Shown: positions 6,755 to 14,743 of the stretch, piece after piece
Layout of the letters: each line of letters begins with the position of its first letter
How positions within the stretch are numbered: the first letter of the stretch is position 1
From: Acetobacteraceae bacterium
Lineage (GTDB): Bacteria > Pseudomonadota > Alphaproteobacteria > Acetobacterales > Acetobacteraceae
Assembly (NCBI GenBank): GCA_947446625.1
Contig: CANFIE010000046.1
Location: 1 to 14,743 of the forward strand
Direction of reading: 5' to 3'
DNA: 14,743 bases
Made by a program: the position numbers and the translations under genes
The notes under the pieces: generated by a model
Database searches by the model: none
The model's input: only the letters and a program-made list of their open reading frames with translations
Told to the model about the DNA's origin: nothing

Positions 6755-7708
6755 ATGCATCGCCGCAGCCTGCTCGCCGCCCCCCTGGTGCTTGCCGCCG
6801 CTACCCCGGCCCGCGCCTGGCCGGACCGGCCCATCCGCATCATTGTTACCTTCCCCGCCGGCACCCAGACCGACATCCTCACCCGGCTCTACAGTCAGCC
6901 GCTGGCGCAGAAGCTCGGCCAACCCATCATCATCGACAATCGCAGCGGGGCGCAGGGCGTCATCGGCATCCGCGCCGCGCTGGCCGCCCCGGCCGATGGC
7001 TACACGCTGCTGATGATCGGCGTTTCCACCGGCGCCAGCGCCCCGCACATGATCAAGGACCTGCCCTACCACCCGCTGCGCGACCTGGTGCCCATCGGCA
7101 TGGTGGCGGATGCGCCCTACCTGCTGGTCTGCGACCCACGCCTGCCCATCCACAGCACGGCTGACCTCATCGCCTATGCCAAGGCGCGGCCACCCGGCAC
7201 GCTCAGCTTTGGCCATGGCGCGCCCAGCCGGCATGTCGCCGGCTCGCTCATGGCCAAGCTGGCGGGGTTCGAGGCACTGGAAGTAGCCTATCGCGGCCAG
7301 CCCGAGGCCACCAATGACTGCGCCGCCGGCCGGCTGGCCTATACGGTGGGTGACCTTGGCGAGGCGCTGGCCCAGGCGCGCGAGGGCCGCATCCGCGCCC
7401 TGGCCGTCACCACCGGGCAACGCTCCCCGCTGGCGCCTGACATTCCTTCGCTGGCGGAAACCCTGCCCGGCTACAACCTCTCGGTCTGGTTCATGCTGGG
7501 CGCCGCCGCCGGCGTGCCGCAGCCGGTCATCAACCAGATCAACGCATCGCTGACCGAGGTGATGGCCGAACCCGGCCTGCGCCAGCAATTGGCGGTGCAG
7601 GGGCTGGACGTACGCTCGCTGCCGCCCGACGCTCTGAAAACCTTCATGGCCAGCGAAGTGGAAAACTGGGGCCGCATCATCCGACTGCTGGACCTGCAAC
7701 CTGTCTGA
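6755..7708 (+). CDS. Bug/TctC-family substrate-binding protein (second copy)
   Basis: The second receptor of the pair has 317 residues. Its signal, HRRSLLAAPLVLAAATPARA, carries paired arginines and cuts at A-R-A after residue 21, so Tat export is possible. The mature part starts WPDRPIRIIVTFPAGTQTD. The usual PGG of the ligand loop is PAG here (PAGTQTD), which suggests a different ligand from the first copy. It keeps the PIIIDNRSGAQGVIG signature and the EVAYRGQPEATND block. The two Bug proteins are clearly paralogues but diverged, by eye far below half identity, so they are not a recent duplication. AGGAGA precedes the ATG and the gap to the previous stop is 17 bp. The GMC gene follows after 14 bp. 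Confidence 0.92.
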   Translation: MHRRSLLAAPLVLAAATPARAWPDRPIRIIVTFPAGTQTDILTRLYSQPLAQKLGQPIIIDNRSGAQGVIGIRAALAAPADGYTLLMIGVSTGASAPHMIKDLPYHPLRDLVPIGMVADAPYLLVCDPRLPIHSTADLIAYAKARPPGTLSFGHGAPSRHVAGSLMAKLAGFEALEVAYRGQPEATNDCAAGRLAYTVGDLGEALAQAREGRIRALAVTTGQRSPLAPDIPSLAETLPGYNLSVWFMLGAAAGVPQPVINQINASLTEVMAEPGLRQQLAVQGLDVRSLPPDALKTFMASEVENWGRIIRLLDLQPV

Positions 7709-7722
7709 GAGACCAAGCCACC

Positions 7723-9321
7723 ATGCAAAGCTATGACTACATCATCGTCGGTGCCGGCTCGGCCGGGGCCGTGGTGGCCAATCGGCTCTCGGCCAATCCG
7801 CGCCACCAGGTGCTGCTGCTGGAAGCCGGGCCGGCCAGCCACCCGTGGTCGCGCATTCCCATCGGCTACGCCAAGCTGCTGACCAACCCGGCGGTGAACT
7901 GGCTGTATTCGTCCGAGCCCGAGGCCGCCACCAATGGCCGCCGCATTCCGGTGCCGCGTGGCCGCTTGCTCGGTGGTTCCTCCGCCATCAATGGCCTGGC
8001 CTTCGTGCGTGGCCAGCGGCAGGACTTCGACACCTGGGCGCAGATGGGCAATAGCGGCTGGAGCTATGACGATGTGCTGCCGCTGTTCCGCCGCATGGAA
8101 AGCTACGAGGCCGATGGCGACGACCAATTCCGTGGCCGCGAAGGCCCGCTGCGCGTCACCAACCCCGAACCGCGCGACCCGCTGTACCAGGCGCTGATCG
8201 CCGCCGCCGGCCAGGTCGGCATTCCGCACAACCCCGACTACAACGGGGCGACGCAGGAAGGCATCGCGATGAGCCAGGCCACCATCGCCTCGCGCCAGCG
8301 CATGAGCACGGCGCAATGCTACCTCACCCCCATTCGCAACCGCCCCAACCTGCACATTGAAACCGAGGCGCTAGGCGAATCCCTGCTGCTGGAGGGCAGC
8401 CGCTGCACCGGCGTGCGCTACCGCGTGCGTGGCGAACTGCGCGAGGCCCAGGCCGGACGGGAGGTGGTGGTCAGCGCCGGCAGCATCAACTCGCCGCAGT
8501 TGCTGGAACTCTCCGGCATCGGCCAGGCCGAGCGTCTCGCCGGCCTCGGCATCGCCGTGCGCCACAACCTGCCCGGCGTGGGTGAGAACCTGCGCGACCA
8601 CTACGCACCGCGCACCCGCTGGGCCGTGGGCGCGCGCGGCTACACCTTCAACGACCGTGGCCGCGGCCTGGGCCTGGTGGGCCAGGCGCTGCGCTATGCG
8701 CTGCTCGGCCGTGGCATGCTGAGCATGGTGGCGGCGCCGATGCGCGCCTTCGTCCGCTCCCGCGAGGGGTTGGAGGCGCCGGACCTGCTGTTGGGCTGGG
8801 TGCCGATGCTGACCGAACCCGGCCCCAAGGGGCCGCGCATCGCCAAGCAAAGTGGCATGACCTGCTATGCCCACCCGATGCGGCCAGAGAGCAAGGGCCA
8901 CATCCACATCACCTCGGCGGATGCCAGCCGGGCGCCGGCCATCAACTTCAACTTCCTGTCCTCGCCGGTGGATGCCGAACTCACCATCCGCGCCATCCGC
9001 ATCGCGCGCGCGGTGATGACGGCACCGGCCCTGGCGCATCTCAACATCAGCGAAATCGGCCCCGGCCCAGGCCTGACCAATGATGACGAGATCCTCGACT
9101 GGGTAAAGCGCGCCGCCGAGACCACCTACCACCCGGTGGGCACCTGCAAGATGGGCCAGGACCCCATGGCGGTGGTGGATGCGCAACTGCGCGTGCATGG
9201 CATCCAGGGGCTGCGCGTGGCCGATGCCTCCATCATGCCGACGCTGACCAGCGGCAACACCAACGCGCCCAGCATCATGATCGGCGAGAAGGTCTCCGAC
9301 CTGGTGCTGCAGGCGGCCTGA
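7723..9321 (+). CDS. GMC family FAD-dependent oxidoreductase (choline/alcohol dehydrogenase-like)
   Basis: The 532-residue length is normal for the glucose-methanol-choline oxidoreductases. The N terminus YDYIIVGAGSAGAVVANRL holds the FAD-binding GxGxxG at residues 10-15. The first GMC signature, GRLLGGSSAINGLAFVRG, and the second, SAGSINSPQLLELSGIG, are both clear. The catalytic pair is H470 (in YHPVGTCKMG) and N514 (in TSGNTNAPSIM). Such enzymes oxidise primary or secondary alcohols to aldehydes or ketones, passing electrons to oxygen or a quinone. It has no signal peptide, so it is cytoplasmic. Translation is close-coupled to the second Bug receptor, 14 bp upstream. Sitting with two acid receptors, it probably oxidises a hydroxylated substrate brought in or formed nearby. 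It is often annotated as choline dehydrogenase, but no bet genes are present and I do not assign that. Confidence 0.95.
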   Translation: MQSYDYIIVGAGSAGAVVANRLSANPRHQVLLLEAGPASHPWSRIPIGYAKLLTNPAVNWLYSSEPEAATNGRRIPVPRGRLLGGSSAINGLAFVRGQRQDFDTWAQMGNSGWSYDDVLPLFRRMESYEADGDDQFRGREGPLRVTNPEPRDPLYQALIAAAGQVGIPHNPDYNGATQEGIAMSQATIASRQRMSTAQCYLTPIRNRPNLHIETEALGESLLLEGSRCTGVRYRVRGELREAQAGREVVVSAGSINSPQLLELSGIGQAERLAGLGIAVRHNLPGVGENLRDHYAPRTRWAVGARGYTFNDRGRGLGLVGQALRYALLGRGMLSMVAAPMRAFVRSREGLEAPDLLLGWVPMLTEPGPKGPRIAKQSGMTCYAHPMRPESKGHIHITSADASRAPAINFNFLSSPVDAELTIRAIRIARAVMTAPALAHLNISEIGPGPGLTNDDEILDWVKRAAETTYHPVGTCKMGQDPMAVVDAQLRVHGIQGLRVADASIMPTLTSGNTNAPSIMIGEKVSDLVLQAA

Positions 9322-9330
9322 AACGAAAAA

Positions 9331-9358
9331 GGCCCGGCCCCCGCGAAGGGGCCGGGCC
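9331..9358 (-). terminator. Strong intrinsic terminator between GMC and Mo-hydroxylase genes
   Basis: GGCCCGGCCCC (9331-9341) and GGGGCCGGGCC (9348-9358) make a perfect 11-bp GC stem with a 6-nt loop. Read on the minus strand it is followed directly by TTTTTCGTTT, a good U-tract, and it lies 26 bp after the stop of the Mo-subunit gene. It starts 10 bp after the GMC stop on the plus strand, so it probably serves both convergent genes, best on the minus strand. Confidence 0.85.
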
Positions 9359-9384
9359 AATTCCTGGTGACGGGTAGCGCTGGA

Positions 9385-11636
<2,252 letters not shown>

Positions 11637-11637
<1 letters not shown>

Positions 11638-12116
11638 CAGGCGGCCCCCCTCATCTCGGCGGCGGTTTCCAGCACCGCACGGACAATCTTGTCGTAGCCC
11701 GTGCAGCGGCACAGGTTGCCGGCCAGCCAGAAGCGCACTTCCGTCTCGCTCGGGTCCGGGTTCTTCTCCAGCAGCGCCTTGGCCGCCACCAGCACGCCCG
11801 GCGTGCAGATGCCGCATTGCAGCGCCGCCATTTCCAGGAACTTCTGCTGCAGCGGGTGCAGGTGGTCGCCCTGGGCCATGCCCTCGATGGTGGTGATGGA
11901 ATGGCCCTCGGCCTCCACCGCCAGCATCAGGCAGGAGCACACCAGCCGGCCGTCCAGCGTAATGCTGCAGGCGCCGCAGTCGCCGGTGCCGCAGCCTTCC
12001 TTGGCGCCGGTCAGGCCCAGGGTGTCGCGCAGGACATCCAGCATGTTCTGGTCCGGCGAAGCCAGGAACTCGGTCGGCTCACCGTTGATGGTGGTGGTAA
12101 CGTGTAGCTTGGCCAT
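11637..12116 (-). CDS. 2Fe-2S (small) subunit of the Mo-hydroxylase
   Basis: A 159-residue electron-transfer subunit with both iron-sulfur clusters intact. The plant-ferredoxin-type cluster uses C42, C47, C50 and C62 in GCGTGDCGACSITLDG. The second, helical cluster uses C101, C104 (QCGICTPG) and C136, C138 (NLCRCTGY), with the expected 31-residue spacing between pairs. The length matches the CoxS/CutC/HcrC type. It passes electrons from the Mo centre to the FAD subunit. Its ATG comes 3 bp after the stop of the FAD gene and its stop overlaps the start of the large-subunit gene, so all three are made together. There is no signal peptide, so the complex is cytoplasmic. Confidence 0.96.
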
Positions 12117-12119
12117 GGC

Positions 12120-12989
12120 TCAGGCCCTCCCGGCGCGTTCAGCGGCAATGGCGGCCACGCGCTTCAGCAGCACGCCGGCAACCTTGGTGCGGTACTCAAT
12201 GGTGCCGCGCTTGTCATTGATGGGATTGCAGGCGGCGCGGCAGGCGGCGGCCGCGGTCTCAAGCGCCGCATCCTCCAGCTTGCTGCCAATCAGCGCCTTG
12301 GCCGCGGCTTCCACCAGCAGCACGGTCGGCGCCACGGCACCCAGGCCCACGCGGGCGGCGGTCACCACGCCATTCGCCATGGTCAGGTTCACCGCCAGGC
12401 CCACCACGGCAATGTCCATCTCGGTGCGCGGAATCATGCGCAGATAGGCATCGCCCGAACCCTTCGGCCGCGCCGGCAGGGTGAAGCTGACCAGGATTTC
12501 GCCCGGCGCCAGCTTGGTGCGGCCCGGACCAGCCGGAAACGCCTCAACCGGCAGTTCGCGGCGGCCATTCGGCCCCTGAATGGTCAGCACCGCACCGGCG
12601 GCCACCATGGCGGGCACGCTGTCGGCGGCCGGCGAGCCATGGCACAGGTTGCCGCCCGGCGAGGCGCGACCCTGCACCTGGGTGGACCCGATCAGGTTCA
12701 CCGCTTCCAGCACGCCCGGCCACACCGTGCCGAAGCTCTCATGCTCGGCCAGCACCGCGCCCGAAACCGCGGCGCCGACGCGAAAGCCGCCATCGGCGGT
12801 GCGGGCAATGGTGGTCAGCTCGGCGATCTTCTTGATGTCGATGATCGTGCCCGGCTTGGCCATGCCATTGCGCATCTGCACCAGCAGGTCGGTGCCGCCG
12901 GCCAGGATGCGCGCGGCGCCCTGGGCCGCGGCAAAGGCCCCTACGGCCTCATCCAGTGTTTGTGGTGCGAGGTATCGAATATCCGTCAT
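12120..12989 (-). CDS. FAD-binding (medium) subunit of the Mo-hydroxylase
   Basis: This 289-residue protein has the two FAD-binding loops of the CoxM/CutB family: AGGTDLL at residues 30-36 and GGNLCHGSPAADSVPA at 112-127. The C-terminal CO-dehydrogenase flavoprotein domain follows. It takes electrons from the 2Fe-2S subunit and hands them to an external acceptor. The start at 12989 gives the normal N terminus MTDIRYLAPQTLDEA. An in-frame ATG at 13073 would add 28 unconserved residues and is not preferred, although the ribosome site before 12989 (GGGAAC) is weak. It is the first gene of the operon, so the promoter should lie in the 215-bp divergent region shared with the BVMO gene. The order FAD, 2Fe-2S, Mo is the CO-dehydrogenase-like order. 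Confidence 0.93.
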   Translation of the reverse strand: MTDIRYLAPQTLDEAVGAFAAAQGAARILAGGTDLLVQMRNGMAKPGTIIDIKKIAELTTIARTADGGFRVGAAVSGAVLAEHESFGTVWPGVLEAVNLIGSTQVQGRASPGGNLCHGSPAADSVPAMVAAGAVLTIQGPNGRRELPVEAFPAGPGRTKLAPGEILVSFTLPARPKGSGDAYLRMIPRTEMDIAVVGLAVNLTMANGVVTAARVGLGAVAPTVLLVEAAAKALIGSKLEDAALETAAAACRAACNPINDKRGTIEYRTKVAGVLLKRVAAIAAERAGRA

Positions 12990-13010
12990 GGTCGTTCCCG
13001 TGTTCGCAGC

Positions 13011-13045
13011 CGGTCCCCGGAGTACCCCGTTGGCTCGGGGCACCG
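13011..13045. promoter_or_regulatory. Stem-loop in the Mo-hydroxylase/BVMO divergent intergenic region
   Basis: The gap 12990-13204 separates two divergent operons and must hold both promoters. CGGTCCCCG at 13011-13019 can pair with CGGGG-C-ACCG at 13036-13045 with one bulged base; a shorter alternative is CCCCG/CGGGG around TTGGCT. It lies 22 bp upstream of the FAD-subunit start and may fold in its leader. I see no repeat of the 5686-5700 palindrome here and no convincing promoter boxes. Confidence 0.25.
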
Positions 13046-13204
13046 CCTTCAACAGGCGCATAGGTTGCCACAAGGCTACGCTGGCAATCGCGCCCAGAAT
13101 AGCCCCCTCGTGCAGGCATTCAGCCTACCGCGCCATTCCCTCTCGGCAAAGCGGCCCAGCCGGGCCAGAATGCCGGCAGAACCCCGCCAGAAGGTCAGGA
13201 AACC

Positions 13205-14710
13205 ATGCCCGACACCGCCCTACTGCACCGCCCTGACGCAGCGCAGCAGACCGAGCACTTCGATGTCCTCATCGTTGGCGCCGGCATTTCGGGCGTGGGC
13301 GCCGCCTACCACCTGACCACGCAATGCCCCGAGAAATCCTATGTGGTGCTGGAAACCGAGGAAACCTTCGGCGGCACCTGGTGGACCCATAAATACCCCG
13401 GCATCCGCTCGGATTCGGACCTGCACACCTTCGGCTACCGCTTCAAGCCCTGGATTGGCGCGCCCATCGCCACCGCCGATGAAATCCGCAAATACATGGG
13501 CGACGTCATCACCGAGAACGACCTGGGCCGGCATATCCGCTACCAGCACCGCATCAACCACGCGGCCTGGGACAGCCAGACCAAGCTGTGGACGCTGGAA
13601 GCCACCAACAAGGTCACTGGCCAGGCGCTGCGCTTCACCTGCAGCTTCCTGTACATGTGTCAGGGCTATTACCGCCACCGCCAGGGCTACATGCCGCAAT
13701 GGCCCAACATGGAAGCCTTCCAGGGCCGCATCGTGCATTCAGAGGAATGGCCGGAAGACCTGGACTACAGCGGCAAGCGCGTCATCGTCATCGGCTCCGG
13801 CGCCACCGCGGCCACCATCATCCCGGCCATGGCCGGCAAGGCGGCGCATGTCACCATGCTGCAGCGCTCCCCCACCTTCTTCCGCACCGGCCGCAACGCC
13901 ATTGAACTGGCCGAGGAACTGCGCACCCTGGGCGTAGCCGAGGAATGGGTGCACGAGATCACCCGCCGCAAAATCCTGTTCGAGCAGGACAAGTTCACCC
14001 GCCGCACCTTCGCCGAACCCGAGAAGGTGAAGGGCGAGTTGCTGGGCGCCGTGCGCAACTACCTGGGGCCCGACTACGACATCGCCACCCACTTCACCCC
14101 CAGCTACCGCCCCTGGCGCCAGCGCTTGGCCTTCATCCCCGATGGCGACCTGTTCCAGGGCATTGCCCAGGGCAAGGCCAGCGTGGTCACCGACGAGATC
14201 GAGCGCTTCACCGACAAGGGCATCCTGACCAAGTCGGGCCAGGAGCTTGAGGCCGACATCATCGTGGCCGCCACCGGCTTCCACCTGAACGTCCTGGGCG
14301 ACATCGCCTTTGAGATCGACGGCAAGCCGCTGGCCTTCCACGACACCGTCACCTATCGCGGCATGATGTTCACCGGCATTCCCAACATGGCCTGGGTGTT
14401 CGGCTACTTCCGCGCTTCCTGGACCCTGCGTGCCGACCTGGTGGGCGACTTCGTCTGCCGCCTGCTGAAGCATATGGATGCCACCGGCAAGAAGCAGGTG
14501 GAAGTGGCGCTGCGCGAGGAAGACCACAACATGCCGATCCTGCCCTGGATCGACCCCGAGAACTTCAACCCGGGCTACCTGATGCGCGGCATGCACCTGC
14601 TGCCCAAGCGCGGCGACAAGCCGGAATGGCAGCACAACCAGGACTACTGGGCGGAGAAGGACGAATTCCCCGCCATCCAACTCACCGACGCCGCCTTCAA
14701 ATACGCCTGA
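13205..14710 (+). CDS. Flavin-containing monooxygenase, Baeyer-Villiger type (class I BVMO-like)
   Basis: A 501-residue FAD and NADPH enzyme. The FAD loop GxGxxG is at residues 25-30 (IVGAGISG). GGTWWTHKYPGIRSD at 56-70 matches the BVMO pattern GGxWxxxxYPGxxxD, and FQGRIVHSEEWP at 172-183 matches the BVMO fingerprint FxGxxxHxxxWP, not the FMO form that ends in Y/F. The NADPH loop is IGSGATA at 196-202. BVMOs insert oxygen next to a ketone, giving an ester or lactone. The length is slightly short against the usual 540 or so, but no motif is missing. AGGAAA precedes the ATG. The gene stands alone, divergent from the Mo-hydroxylase operon, with a hairpin across its stop codon. Product lactones could be opened by the SMP-30 enzyme upstream (inference). 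The ketone substrate is unknown. Confidence 0.93.
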   Translation: MPDTALLHRPDAAQQTEHFDVLIVGAGISGVGAAYHLTTQCPEKSYVVLETEETFGGTWWTHKYPGIRSDSDLHTFGYRFKPWIGAPIATADEIRKYMGDVITENDLGRHIRYQHRINHAAWDSQTKLWTLEATNKVTGQALRFTCSFLYMCQGYYRHRQGYMPQWPNMEAFQGRIVHSEEWPEDLDYSGKRVIVIGSGATAATIIPAMAGKAAHVTMLQRSPTFFRTGRNAIELAEELRTLGVAEEWVHEITRRKILFEQDKFTRRTFAEPEKVKGELLGAVRNYLGPDYDIATHFTPSYRPWRQRLAFIPDGDLFQGIAQGKASVVTDEIERFTDKGILTKSGQELEADIIVAATGFHLNVLGDIAFEIDGKPLAFHDTVTYRGMMFTGIPNMAWVFGYFRASWTLRADLVGDFVCRLLKHMDATGKKQVEVALREEDHNMPILPWIDPENFNPGYLMRGMHLLPKRGDKPEWQHNQDYWAEKDEFPAIQLTDAAFKYA

Positions 14711-14717
14711 AGGCGGC
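14690..14717 (+). terminator. Hairpin spanning the BVMO stop codon
   Basis: GCCGCCTTCA (14690-14699) pairs perfectly with TGAAGGCGGC (14708-14717) around an 8-nt loop; the TGA stop is the first part of the right arm. There is no U-tract after it. The remaining 26 bp to the window end hold nothing I can identify. Confidence 0.5.
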
Positions 14718-14743
14718 TGCCGCTGCGCCGTGGGTCAGCCCCG

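Noticed and set aside
14711..14743. Possible 3' end of a convergent gene (a TGA on the minus strand near 14735)
   Set aside because: Only a few codons are visible, so nothing supports a gene.

Overview
The window is a dense, GC-rich stretch of bacterial chromosome carrying eleven complete genes and one gene cut by the left edge. The genes are oxidoreductases, ring-opening or hydrolytic enzymes and periplasmic solute receptors. There are no rRNA or tRNA genes, transposases, phage genes or CRISPR arrays. High GC, tandem Bug/TctC receptors, SMP-30 and BVMO enzymes, and an intergenic palindrome with TAGAGCAA/TTGCTCTA ends all suggest an alphaproteobacterium. An Acetobacteraceae member such as a Roseomonas-like genus is my best guess, but this is inference from gene content and not proof.

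Layout, left to right. (1) Minus strand: an NAD-dependent epimerase/dehydratase (523-1449) followed by an amidohydrolase that runs off the left edge (1-501). (2) Plus strand: a carboxymuconolactone-decarboxylase-like protein (1603-2001), then about 240 bp without a gene that holds three successive inverted repeats, then an orphan Tat-exported ABC receptor (2246-3475) and an SMP-30 lactonase (3521-4474). (3) Minus strand: one luciferase-like flavin monooxygenase (4499-5656). (4) Plus strand: a tight operon of two Bug/TctC receptors and a GMC alcohol dehydrogenase (5769-9321). It is separated from the monooxygenase by a 112-bp divergent region containing a perfect 15-bp palindrome that looks like an operator. 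(5) Minus strand: a three-subunit molybdenum hydroxylase of the xanthine dehydrogenase/CO dehydrogenase superfamily, ordered FAD, 2Fe-2S, Mo (12989 down to 9385). A strong terminator hairpin separates it from the GMC gene. (6) Plus strand: a Baeyer-Villiger-type monooxygenase (13205-14710).

How the parts may work together (inference). The set fits uptake and oxidative breakdown of small cyclic or aromatic compounds. Receptors capture organic acids. The Mo-hydroxylase and the flavin monooxygenase insert oxygen. The GMC enzyme oxidises an alcohol. The BVMO turns a ketone into an ester or lactone. The SMP-30 lactonase and the amidohydrolase open lactones, and the CMD-like protein may act on a lactone acid. 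No gene shows a specific substrate. No transcriptional regulator, transporter membrane subunit or Mo-cofactor maturation gene lies in the window, so these must be supplied from elsewhere.

The points most worth a second look are the operator-like palindrome at 5686-5700, the nested palindromic element at 2084-2190, three receptors without any permease, hairpins built across stop codons, a (Trp-Gly)-type tandem repeat inside the CMD-like protein, and active-site variants in the amidohydrolase and the Mo subunit.
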